Positions 39,701 through 46,860 of a DNA stretch of 64,000 nt are shown one piece after another. Position 1 is the stretch's first letter. Each line of letters opens with the position of its first letter. This DNA is from Verrucomicrobiota bacterium. GTDB lineage: Bacteria; Verrucomicrobiota; Verrucomicrobiia; Opitutales; Opitutaceae. The notes under the pieces are model-generated. The model had not been told where the DNA came from. It searched no databases and saw only the letters and a program-made list of their open reading frames with translations. The translations under genes were made by a program, and so were the position numbers. The stretch lies in the NCBI GenBank assembly GCA_023457035.1, contig JAEWNN010000027.1:3417-67416 (forward strand), read 5' to 3'.

Positions 39701-42647
39701 AACACTTCGTCTCGTCCTCGCCCTGCAACGCGAGCCATCCCACGCCGACTCCCTCCGGCAACACCGCCAGTGCCGCAAACGGCCCATCGCGCGACACACG
39801 CGCGCGCAACGCAAACACAGCCAAGCTCGGCGGCAACGCCGGCACCGCCATCTTCGGATCGGGCACCACTACCGAGGAGTAGAGCTGCTCCGCACCGAGC
39901 ACCGGCACCGCACCGCCGGAGTTCTTCAACCGCACCGTGAACAACCCGCTTCCCGGCATCCGAAACTCAGGCACAATCTTTCCCTCGGCGTCCGCCCGCA
40001 CGGCCGACTCGGCCACCACAGTCTCGCGGTAACCGGCATGCAACTGCCGCCAGCCCTCCGGCATCGAGTCGCCCCAGTCCAACTCCAGCGACCGGCGCTC
40101 CGCGCCGATGCGCGTCTCGTCGATGATCCGCCCGTCGGGCGAACGCCAGAGCTCGGACCAGCGCCGCTCGACCAGCACCGCCGTGCCGGCAAATGCCGCC
40201 GGGCGCTGAAAGCCGTCCTTCACCGCTAAGGGGAACGCCACGCGTTCACCCGCCTCGGCCACGCGGAGGCCGCTATACTCGGTTCCAGCCGGTAGCGCGT
40301 ACATCCCGCCGCGCGCGATCCACAACCCGCTCCGAACTTCCACCTCCGGCAACCCCGTCGGCATCACCTTGCCCTCGAGTGTGCAGCGGACGCCGTCCGG
40401 CAGATCGGCCGGCAGTCGCACTGTCAGTCGCACATTTCCTTCCGCCCCCGTCGTGCCGGTCAGCGTCTTCTTCCGCATTTCGTCGGCCCACACACGCCAG
40501 GGCGCCTCCTCACTCTCAGCCCGCTGCCAGTCCGCTTCTGTCGAATTCCAGCATGCGAGCGTGCAGGCCACCGTCGCCCCGACCACCGGCCCGCCAGATA
40601 GGTAGTCCGCACCGACCTCGAAAACCAACTCGCGCCCGGGCTGGAGCGAGTCCGCACCGCTCGCCAGCTCGACCCGAGCCACGACCTGCGATGCGACAAA
40701 ATTGTCGACGCGAAAACCCAGCCAGTTGCCCCGCGAAATATCTGTCTCGGAGTCGTCGGCCCACCCGAGCTTCATCCGGAAATAGCCCGGCCGCGCGCTC
40801 GCCGGGATCGTCAACTCGCCGCTTGCCGTGCCGAAGGCGTCGAGCGCCAGCGGCTGTTTCTCCGCCAACACCGTGTCCTCGCTCCCGGCGTCGAGCACCA
40901 GTGCGCGCGTCAACCGCGGTAGCGCGAAACGGCCATCGCGCCGCTCCCGCAGGATCAGTTTCCAGCGCACCGTCTCGCCGGGCCGGTAGATCGGCCGGTC
41001 GAGAAATAGATCGGCGACCAGCCGCTCCGATTCATCCGACGCCCGATCGGCCACACGGCAGAGCAGTGGGCGCCCTCCTACAAACACGGCCGCCATCCAC
41101 GCCCGATAGTGATCGTTCTCAGGCGCCTGCGGCAGGTGGAGCCGGCCATCGGCATCGGTCCGCCCCTTCAGGTCTGCGACAACGCCCTTCTCCGGCAGAA
41201 GAACACCGCGCACTTCCGCATCGGCGACCGGCCGAGCTGCCGTGCCATCGAAAACGAAGAGATCGTGGCGCCCCTCCGCGACACTGGACGCCGCTGCGCG
41301 CAGTGCACCGACCAACAGGGTCTCGCGCCGCTGGATCACGCCCGTGGCGGTGCGGCCTTCTGTCTCCACGGTATAGATTCCGGCAGGGAGCGTCTCCGCC
41401 GCTACTATCTCGCCCCGCTGCCACCCGAGCGCCGGGCCTGTCGACAGCTCCACGGTCTTCCGCAGGACCAACTCCCGCACGTTCTCGAGCACCGCGTCCC
41501 AATCCGCGTCCTCCTGGCCCGAAAGCCGCCTCGCCTCAGCCAAAATTCGATCTCGCGAGTGTCGGTAGACGGCAATGTCGATCTGCCTGATACCGCAGGC
41601 TCCATAGCTCAATCGCAGCGCCCGTCCGGCCTCGAGTTCCCGCGGGACGGGGAGCGTGAACCGCGGCTGGGCCCAGTGCGCGCGAAGCGCCAGCATCGCC
41701 TTGGCGCACTCGTGGTCCTCGGCGCGTGGCGAGAGTTCGCCCAGGCGGCGCAGTTCCTCGATCTCCGCCTCCCAACGGGCGTAGTCGGGCACTGCTCCAG
41801 TTGCGGGCTTCTCGCCTTCGCACAGCCGTACTCGCCACAGCAACTCCTGCGCGCGCACCGTCAGCTCTATCGTCTGGCCGCATGCCGCCGCCAACGCTTC
41901 GCTCCAGCACCGCCGCCGCTCCTCCATTGAGTGCTTGGCATCGCCGCCGACAAAGCGAGCCAACTGCCAGCACGCCCAGGCACGCTCATCGGCAGTGCCG
42001 GCCGCCTCGCGCGCCTGCCCGAAATGCCCGATCAACCGCTCGCGCACGGCGTCGCCATACTGCGTGCCCTGTTCGATGCGCTCAGCCTGACCACGAAGAA
42101 ACGCGAAGTACTCGCCACGCCCGGCATCGTCCCTCGGCTGTTCGGCCAACCAGTCCGCCACCGCGAGCCAGTCCTGCCACGCCGTGTCGTTGTACGCCCA
42201 CCGGTCCTCGCCGCGGATGCGTGCTCGGGCTTCGAGCACAGCGCGCCAAAATCCGTCGCGAGCCAGCCCTTTCCCGTACGGTTCGAGCAACCGGGCGAAC
42301 TCGTCCTCATGCCGTTGTTGCCAGGTCGGCCTAGCCGACCAGTCCGATGCCGGCTCCGCCCGCCACTCCGCCTCCGCCAGCCACAACTCGCACCAACGCT
42401 TCGCCTCGGTGTCCGGCGCGAGGGCCAACGCCGCCCGAAACCACTCGCGCGCCTGCCCCCAGGAGCTCTCCGCGGCGAGTCCGCGAGCGGTGCCAACCGC
42501 CTGCTCATAGTCGCGACACAGTGCCGGCTCGGTTGCGGGCGCAGCGAGCAGCCCCATGCCGAACAGGCAAAGATGGAGCGAGGCTAGGACCAGCAGAGTT
42601 AAGCGGCGACGGAGACGAGTTACGATGGATAGCGGAGCGGCTTTCAT
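36744..42647 (-). CDS. Giant bacterial alpha-2-macroglobulin-like protein with thioester motif
   Basis: The 1967-residue protein has a signal peptide (LTLLVLASLHLCLFGMGLLAA) and should act in the periplasm or at the surface. Bacterial A2Ms trap proteases through a bait region and a thioester. Residues 60-500 are helical/TPR-like; beta domains follow (DLFLDRPIYRPGETVRWKLIL near 560). The thioester motif YPYGCVEQTMSRF is intact (Cys1432, Gln1435), followed by the helical TED domain. The segment FSASAFWAPQVITDAKGAATV before it is the standard A2M region. Residues about 1149-1190 (IVVLSPFEVSAEADTGY) look like a TonB-receptor plug start inserted between domains. No pbpC neighbour, unlike many A2Ms. 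Confidence 0.9.
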   Translation of the reverse strand: MKAAPLSIVTRLRRRLTLLVLASLHLCLFGMGLLAAPATEPALCRDYEQAVGTARGLAAESSWGQAREWFRAALALAPDTEAKRWCELWLAEAEWRAEPASDWSARPTWQQRHEDEFARLLEPYGKGLARDGFWRAVLEARARIRGEDRWAYNDTAWQDWLAVADWLAEQPRDDAGRGEYFAFLRGQAERIEQGTQYGDAVRERLIGHFGQAREAAGTADERAWACWQLARFVGGDAKHSMEERRRCWSEALAAACGQTIELTVRAQELLWRVRLCEGEKPATGAVPDYARWEAEIEELRRLGELSPRAEDHECAKAMLALRAHWAQPRFTLPVPRELEAGRALRLSYGACGIRQIDIAVYRHSRDRILAEARRLSGQEDADWDAVLENVRELVLRKTVELSTGPALGWQRGEIVAAETLPAGIYTVETEGRTATGVIQRRETLLVGALRAAASSVAEGRHDLFVFDGTAARPVADAEVRGVLLPEKGVVADLKGRTDADGRLHLPQAPENDHYRAWMAAVFVGGRPLLCRVADRASDESERLVADLFLDRPIYRPGETVRWKLILRERRDGRFALPRLTRALVLDAGSEDTVLAEKQPLALDAFGTASGELTIPASARPGYFRMKLGWADDSETDISRGNWLGFRVDNFVASQVVARVELASGADSLQPGRELVFEVGADYLSGGPVVGATVACTLACWNSTEADWQRAESEEAPWRVWADEMRKKTLTGTTGAEGNVRLTVRLPADLPDGVRCTLEGKVMPTGLPEVEVRSGLWIARGGMYALPAGTEYSGLRVAEAGERVAFPLAVKDGFQRPAAFAGTAVLVERRWSELWRSPDGRIIDETRIGAERRSLELDWGDSMPEGWRQLHAGYRETVVAESAVRADAEGKIVPEFRMPGSGLFTVRLKNSGGAVPVLGAEQLYSSVVVPDPKMAVPALPPSLAVFALRARVSRDGPFAALAVLPEGVGVGWLALQGEDETKCLRFVTRQRAAWVRTERLPQLGSRLGLEMVYQREDEVERERLWYALPDPSARLEVGLDPAVPVARPGETTTVRLHAKLVGRPGEPAAVAVAVWDEALTQLAGWREPEPLFLSRFSPVHEPRTEIVGDVDGYRNPSTSDPRLAVSALADLAKMGAALRVFPDSLGGADEEIVVLSPFEVSAEADTGYCAATTLAGTRLRTELREAAPPIVATGARAIPEIEVRRHFSASAFWAPQVITDAKGAATVSFTYPDNLTQWRIEAYAVGADGNSFGTATTFTRTSLPFQARLNLPRLLVAGDSAEVGATLVNRTGAALEAQAELEVGGAAGAATERSQQAATLRAEVVSIAAQGSARVVWPVRTEKTGTAEFTLKAWTEAERDGMELKLPVLEDGIVQETAASGRLARGEVARVLTLELPEPFDPARTTVRVQLTGSHAAALLDALPYLVDYPYGCVEQTMSRFLPAVVARKTLGELGFNAAAVESRILGKETPADAARRAKTAGLGRLDEVIAKSLARLVEAQRGDGTFGWWPGAQVPDLWMTAYVAWGLELARASGVALPEQMAERIHASIRRFRPRGNESSDCAAWALAALAAAPLDESAAKWLREGFVGCFAEREKLSAIGRACLALAAAKLGTPEERAVVLRNLEYGAMRAESTDLGDTVHWGATSGYWRASEGAVENTALTLLALLELDHQHALVEPAMNWLVLNRRSGRWASTRDTAFAVLALAKFVQVRGEAQEETAVAVLVDGAEVGRVTLNRQTLLAGAAEMVLPAAALHGGNNTIELRRVSGDGTAYAVALAESWAAGATVKPAGHMAQVARGFVRQKATPTLVGTLRIDPEPLVSGGAAVAGEEVQAVVTVTVPNELEYVMVEVPKPAGCEPLNALSGWDARIRRVADGELKTDGRGRTMAAGASQMEDSARAIYREERDEKSVFFLDRLEAGTWEIRFGMRAVTPGNFRALPVKIEAMYVPEIRANSDARRMRIEARD

Positions 42648-42687
42648 GACGTTGTGCCGTCAGCCTACTCCGAATCGCCGTCCAAGT

Positions 42688-42724
42688 TGTCAGCACCGTG
42701 TCAGAGTTTGTCAGAAATTGTCAT
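42688..42724. promoter_or_regulatory. Four phased TGTCAG direct repeats upstream of the macroglobulin gene
   Basis: TGTCAG occurs at 42688, 42699 and 42709, and TGTCAT at 42719: spacing 11, 10 and 10 bases, one helical turn each. The array ends 41 bases upstream of the macroglobulin start. Such phased direct repeats are typical operators of OmpR/PhoB-family regulators; the regulator is unknown. Confidence 0.55.
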
Positions 42725-42759
42725 GACTGCACGGGCTCACGACCGCCCGACGCTCCGGC

Positions 42760-43689
42760 TCAGCGCCGGTCGCCGGCGCCCCGCAGCTCCGCTCGGGCCG
42801 CGGCGGACTCCGAGGCATAGTTCTGGAACGCCGCCTTCAGCTTCCAGACCAGCGAGAGGTCGTCCAAAGCAAAGCGGTGTTCGTCGATCGACGACACCGG
42901 AACGAGGTCGTTGGTGGTCGAGGAGAGAAAACAGCCGTCGAAGAACCGGAGGTCCTCCGGTGCCACCGACTCCTCGAGCGCCACCACTCCGATCCGCGCG
43001 GCGATCCGGTCGAGCAACAGCCCGCGGGTGATGCCGCCGCGCAGCCCATCGGTCAGCGGCGGAGTCACGATGGTGTGCTTGCGCACGAAGAAGACGTTGG
43101 CGAGCGCCGCCTCGGTGATCCGGCCGCCGTGGTTGAGGATCAGCACCTCGTCGGCCCCGCGCTGCCGCGCCTCGCGCAGGCTCAGCAAGGCGTTGAGCGA
43201 GTTGCCCGTCAGCCACGCCGGGTCGACCGAGTCGCAGGGCGTGCGCCGCCACGCCCGCCCGATCGTGAGCCGAAAACCGGCCCGCAGGCGCTCGACCGGC
43301 ACCGACTGGAGCCGCTGCACCAACACCACATACGACGGCGACACCGCCAGCGCCGGGTCCAGTCCAATGATACCGCCGCCGCGCGTGAACTGCGCCCGCA
43401 CCTGCACCGGGCCGACATGCCCGGTATGCGCCACGAACGCATCCACGGTCCGCTGCAACTGTTCGGCCAGCTCCCGCCGGCCGAGCGGCAGCTCGATCGC
43501 AAGCGCGTGCGCGGAGCGCTCCAGCCGCAGCCAATGCTCGTCGAACGCGAAGAGCGCGCCGTCGTACGTGCGCCAGACCTCATAGGCGCTGTCCCCGTGC
43601 AGGAAGCCGCGATCGTTGGCGGGCAGGCCCGGCTCACCGGCGTCGTGCAGCCGACCGTTCGTATTCGCCTGGATGTAGGGGCAATCCAT
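42760..43689 (-). CDS. Class IV aminotransferase homologue lacking the PLP lysine
   Basis: The 309-residue protein has the IlvE/PabC/D-amino-acid transaminase fold: ANDRGFLHGDSAYEVWRTYDGALFAFDEH at the start, and GADEVLILNHGGRITEAALANVFFV with the conserved Glu. The segment that normally reads K-S/T-L-N-Y-L is here GNSLNALLSLREA: Asn163 stands where the PLP-binding lysine should be. Without it normal transamination or aminodeoxychorismate lyase chemistry is unlikely, unless another Lys takes over. Its end is 112 bases from the macroglobulin start. The reading frame is otherwise intact, with normal codon use. Confidence 0.82.
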   Translation of the reverse strand: MDCPYIQANTNGRLHDAGEPGLPANDRGFLHGDSAYEVWRTYDGALFAFDEHWLRLERSAHALAIELPLGRRELAEQLQRTVDAFVAHTGHVGPVQVRAQFTRGGGIIGLDPALAVSPSYVVLVQRLQSVPVERLRAGFRLTIGRAWRRTPCDSVDPAWLTGNSLNALLSLREARQRGADEVLILNHGGRITEAALANVFFVRKHTIVTPPLTDGLRGGITRGLLLDRIAARIGVVALEESVAPEDLRFFDGCFLSSTTNDLVPVSSIDEHRFALDDLSLVWKLKAAFQNYASESAAARAELRGAGDRR

Positions 43690-43730
43690 CGGGGAGCGCG
43701 GAGTTTCCGCATCCGCTGCGTGGGAACAAC

Positions 43731-43759
43731 AAAAAAGCCCCCGCCGCGACGGCAGGGGC
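43731..43759 (-). terminator. Rho-independent terminator of the Lys-rich HTH gene
   Basis: A 10-bp stem with one mismatch (43737-43746 with 43750-43759, loop CGA) is followed on the minus strand by TTTTTTG. It is 20 bases past the stop of the gene at 43780. Confidence 0.88.
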
Positions 43760-43779
43760 CAGCGGTGGGCACGGAGGGC

Positions 43780-44163
43780 TCAGGCCTTCTTCTTGCCGAC
43801 GAGGCCGAGCTTCTTCTTGAGGTTCTGCACGCTCGGCAGGGAGATGCCGGTGGCCTGCGCGATCTCAGTGCCGGTCTTGCCCGCCTCGGCGAGCGACTTC
43901 ACCTGGGCGACGATCTCGGAGGTGATCTTCACGCGCGGCTTGCGGCCGGACTTCGTCTTCCTGGCTGCGGCCGCCTTCGGCGCCCGCGCGGGCTTGCGGC
44001 CCGGCTTGCCCGCGACCGCCTTGCGGAAGGCCGCGATGAACTCCTCCGCCGAAGCGAAGCCGTACTGAGCCGGCAACTTCGCCAGCTGGACAAACAGTTC
44101 GCGTTCGAGGTCCGCGAGCCGTGATTTATATGCAGCGATCTTCTTCAGTGTGTCTTGGGCCAT
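43780..44163 (-). CDS. Lys-rich DNA-binding protein with coiled coil and C-terminal HTH
   Basis: The 127-residue protein starts with a coiled-coil segment (LKKIAAYKSRLADLERELFVQL), then a region QYGFASAEEFIAAFRKAV. A Lys/Arg/Ala/Pro linker (KPGRKPARAPKAAAARKT) is followed by a helix-turn-helix (IVAQVKSLAEAGKTGTEIAQATGISLPSVQNLKKKLG), similar to resolvase-type HTHs. The layout suggests a nucleoid-associated or global DNA-binding protein that oligomerises through its N-terminus, like H-NS in plan but not in sequence. The ATG at 44163 is chosen; a low-GC promoter region lies upstream. Its target is unknown. Confidence 0.78.
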   Translation of the reverse strand: MAQDTLKKIAAYKSRLADLERELFVQLAKLPAQYGFASAEEFIAAFRKAVAGKPGRKPARAPKAAAARKTKSGRKPRVKITSEIVAQVKSLAEAGKTGTEIAQATGISLPSVQNLKKKLGLVGKKKA

Positions 44164-44400
44164 GGTGTAGGGAGAAAGTGGGCGAACCGGCCGGAATATC
44201 AAACCGTATAGCGGTATCCTCGCCTCGATAAACGGCCCGTTAACAACCCCGGGGTCAAGCACACTCTCCGAATATGCATCCATTCCCCGCGGTCAGCCGA
44301 CCGGCGCCGGCCGGCGCCGGCGCGCCCCGGCGGGGCCGCGGAATCCCGTCTTGACTCACCTCCGGCCGGCCGGAAGCTCAGCCCTCTTTTCACCAACACC

Positions 44401-44505
44401 ATGAGCCAACAACTCCGTCCCGTCGTCAAACGCGCCCGCCGCAAGGCCTACCTGAAACGCAAGAAGGAAGCCGCCAAGCTGCAGAAGCGTTCCGCGAAGA
44501 AGTAA
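44401..44505 (+). CDS. Very basic 34-residue protein, ribosomal-protein-like
   Basis: An ATG-to-TAA frame of 34 residues reads MSQQLRPVVKRARRKAYLKR and continues with KKEAAKLQKRSAKK. About half of the residues are Lys or Arg, as in very small ribosomal proteins. It is followed 5 bases later by a strong terminator and preceded by a 237-base gap, so it looks like a free-standing gene too short for usual gene finders. It does not match bL36, bTHX or bS21 as I know them. A role at the ribosome is inference. Confidence 0.7.
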   Translation: MSQQLRPVVKRARRKAYLKRKKEAAKLQKRSAKK

Positions 44506-44509
44506 AGTG

Positions 44510-44535
44510 ACCGCGCCCCCGGGCGCGGTTTCTTG
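44510..44535 (+). terminator. Rho-independent terminator of the 34-residue gene
   Basis: A 9-bp stem (44510-44518 with 44521-44529, minimal loop of 2 bases that would open to 4 or more) is followed by TTTCTTGTTT. Confidence 0.8.
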
Positions 44536-44631
44536 TTTCTGTGCCGGTTCGCGGTTCCATGCGTCGCCCTACCCTTCGCGACGCCGGGCACCCTCCGGCA
44601 GAAGCTCCCACCACCGTTTTCTCTCCTGACG

Positions 44632-46044
44632 ATGATCACCGTCAGTCTCATTTCGCTTGGCTGCGCCAAGAACCTCGTCGACTCCGAGATCATGGTCGGC
44701 CACCTGCTGGCCGCCGGCATGCAGGTCATCCCTGAGCCCGCCAAGGCCGACGCCGTCATCGTCAACACGTGCTCATTCATCGGCGACGCCAAGGAGGAGA
44801 GCATCCAGGCGATCCTCGAGGTCAATGAGCAGCGCGGCCTGCGCAAGCGCCGCCGCGACCAGAAGCTCATCGTCGCCGGCTGCATGGCCCAGCGCTTCGC
44901 CAAGGAGCTGTCCGGCGAGATGCCCGAGGTCGACGCCTTCATCGGACTCGACCAAGTCACCAAGGTCGCCCCGCTCATCGAACAACTCTGCGCCCATCAG
45001 CGCACCAAGGGCGAGGCGCCGCTGACCGACGTCACCCGCCGCTCGACCTTCATCCCCGATTTCGACACGCCGCGGTTCCGGCTCACGCCGGCGCACACCG
45101 CGTACGTGAAGATCGCCGAGGGCTGCAACCACCCCTGCACCTTCTGCATCATCCCGCAGATCCGCGGCCGCCACCGCAGCCGCACCGTCGACTCGATCGT
45201 GCGCGAGGCCCGCCAGCTCGTGGCCGACGGCGTGAAGGAGCTGAACCTGATTTCCCAGGACACGACCTACTTCGGCATGGACCGCTGGACCGAGAAGGCC
45301 GGCCCCCGCGCCAAGGTCGACTCCGCCCGCGGCGACTCGCTCGCCACGCTCCTGCGCGAGCTCAACGCGATCGAGGGCGATTTCTGGATCCGCCTGCTCT
45401 ACACCCACCCGGCCCACTGGAGCGACGAGCTCATCCGCACCATCGCCGAGTGCCCGAAGGTCGCGCGCTATATCGACATCCCGCTCCAGCACATCTCCGA
45501 CCACATGCTCACGGAGATGCAGCGGGAAACCTCCTCCCGCCATATCCGCGATCTCGTCACGCGGCTCCGCGCCGGGATCCCCGGCGTCACGCTGCGCACC
45601 ACCTTCATCGTCGGCTTCCCCGGCGAGACCGAGGCCGACTTCGCCGAGCTGCTCGAGTTCATCCGCGAGACGCGCTTCGAGCGCCTCGGCGTGTTCCGCT
45701 ACTCGCCGGAGGAGGGCACGCGCGCCGCGCGGCGCGACGACCAGTTGTCATCAAAGATCAAGGACCTGCGCTGGCACGGCGCGATGGCCCTGCAACAGTC
45801 GATCGCCCGCGAGGTCGGCGCCGCCCAGGTGGGGCGGTCGCTGCGCGTCCTCGTCGAGGCGCCCGGCGTCGCCCGCGCCATGGGCGACGCGCCCGACATC
45901 GACGGCCGTGTCTACGTTTCAAAGACACTGCCGGTCGGCGCCTTCGCCGAGGTGCGGGTCACCGGCGTGCGCGACTACGACCTGCTCGCCCTGCCCCCGG
46001 GGGAACACCCCACCCGCGCCGTCGCGCCGAAGGAAGCGCGCTGA
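44632..46044 (+). CDS. rimO: Ribosomal protein S12 methylthiotransferase RimO
   Basis: RimO adds a methylthio group to Asp89 of ribosomal protein S12 by radical SAM chemistry. The 470-residue protein has the UPF0004 domain with SLGCAKNLVDSE, VNTCSFIGDAKEES and VAGCMAQR (three auxiliary cluster Cys), the radical-SAM CNHPCTFCIIPQIRGRHRSR, LISQDTTYFGMD, and a C-terminal TRAM domain (GRSLRVLVEAP to the end). The ATG at 44632 gives the standard start. An insert (about residues 215-235, RWTEKAGPRAKVDSARGD) is longer than in E. coli. Confidence 0.95.
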   Translation: MITVSLISLGCAKNLVDSEIMVGHLLAAGMQVIPEPAKADAVIVNTCSFIGDAKEESIQAILEVNEQRGLRKRRRDQKLIVAGCMAQRFAKELSGEMPEVDAFIGLDQVTKVAPLIEQLCAHQRTKGEAPLTDVTRRSTFIPDFDTPRFRLTPAHTAYVKIAEGCNHPCTFCIIPQIRGRHRSRTVDSIVREARQLVADGVKELNLISQDTTYFGMDRWTEKAGPRAKVDSARGDSLATLLRELNAIEGDFWIRLLYTHPAHWSDELIRTIAECPKVARYIDIPLQHISDHMLTEMQRETSSRHIRDLVTRLRAGIPGVTLRTTFIVGFPGETEADFAELLEFIRETRFERLGVFRYSPEEGTRAARRDDQLSSKIKDLRWHGAMALQQSIAREVGAAQVGRSLRVLVEAPGVARAMGDAPDIDGRVYVSKTLPVGAFAEVRVTGVRDYDLLALPPGEHPTRAVAPKEAR

Positions 46045-46425
46045 TTTTTTCGCGCCGCGGCGTTTTACTTTCCCGGGAAGCGGCCGATAATCACGGGCGG
46101 AAGAGACCTCCCGGTCAGCAGTCAAACTCGGCAACCAACACTGGAAAGGAAACCAACAGCGGCTCCAATACCCACCTCACCATGAGGGCCACATCTACGG
46201 CTCCCGGAGACACCCGCTCGATCAAACTTCCAGACTGTTAGCCACCGAGATTAGTTACCCCGAGAGATTCTTACCAGAAGGCCGTCCCCCCGCGGGGCGG
46301 CCTTCTTCATTTGGGACTGAGACGGCAGCGGGATGACGTCAACCGGGCGATTTCCCTCATTTTCCGCGGACGTTCTCAACCGACCGCCAGCCGCACCGAT
46401 ACAGCAGGCAACCACTTTACCCTCC
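46045..46425. other. 381-base gap after rimO with lower GC and a terminator, no clear gene
   Basis: The stretch up to about 46260 is markedly less GC-rich than its neighbours and carries a 20-codon frame (46182-46241) with no ribosome binding site, which I do not call a gene. A hairpin terminator sits at 46276-46306. Either this is a long rimO 3' end or it encodes a small RNA. No tRNA, tmRNA, SRP RNA or RNase P RNA pattern was recognised. Confidence 0.5.
46276..46306 (+). terminator. Hairpin terminator in the rimO downstream gap
   Basis: AGAAGGCCG pairs with CGGCCTTCT (46276-46284 with 46298-46306), extended inside by CCCC/GGGG with a bulged T. TTCATTT follows, a weak T tract on the plus strand. 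Confidence 0.6.
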
Positions 46426-46731
46426 ATGCAAAGCATCGACATCGAACTCGACATGGCCCGGACCTGCTTCGGCGAACTCACGCTGGAGCAGCGCAACCGC
46501 CTTCTCGCCTACTACGAATACCCCAGCGACGAGACCTGGGACGATGTATACAATCTCACGATCATGCCCTACGGCCATATCAACACCGTCTGGCAGGCCA
46601 TCTGCGCGATCGATCCCACCTTCCCCACCCGCGGACCCTGCGTCGACGCCTTCGGCCAACGCCTCGAGCCCTGGCCGCGCATCCCCTCCCCGGAGTTGTT
46701 CCGTCAGGCGTTGATCTTCGCGACCCACTGA
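46426..46731 (+). CDS. Protein of unknown function, 101 aa
   Basis: The ATG at 46426 opens MQSIDIELDMARTCFGELTL; the protein continues EQRNRLLAYYEYPSDETWDDVYN and ends with a Trp/Pro-rich region. It is acidic, with several aromatic residues and no signal peptide or membrane segment. Codon use is normal and a strong terminator follows, which supports a real gene. I do not recognise a family. Confidence 0.7.
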   Translation: MQSIDIELDMARTCFGELTLEQRNRLLAYYEYPSDETWDDVYNLTIMPYGHINTVWQAICAIDPTFPTRGPCVDAFGQRLEPWPRIPSPELFRQALIFATH

Positions 46732-46752
46732 TCTCCCTGTGCGCCAACCGCC

Positions 46753-46783
46753 AGGCCGGAGCCACGCGCTCCGGCCTTTTTTT
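46753..46783 (+). terminator. Rho-independent terminator after the 101-residue gene
   Basis: A perfect 10-bp stem (46753-46762 with 46768-46777) runs straight into TTTTTTT, 21 bases after the stop. Confidence 0.92.
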
Positions 46784-46795
46784 CGCCCGGCCCGC

Positions 46796-46832
46796 CACAA
46801 ACGAAACCGGCCGCCCCGCGAGGGACGGCCGG
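46796..46832 (-). terminator. Terminator of the GH130 gene
   Basis: CCGGCCG pairs with CGGCCGG, extended by CCC/GGG past one mismatch (46807-46832). TTTCGTTTGT follows on the minus strand. Confidence 0.7.
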
Positions 46833-46860
46833 CGGAAGACAATCCGGTGAGCGCCTGCGC

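Noticed and set aside
42688..42724. Canonical PhoB box upstream of the macroglobulin
   Set aside because: The consensus CTGTCAT with 11-base period is only partly met (TGTCAG units, mixed 10/11 spacing), so I only call it an OmpR/PhoB-like array.
46182..46241. 20-codon frame after rimO
   Set aside because: No Shine-Dalgarno and no recognised peptide; composition gives no support.
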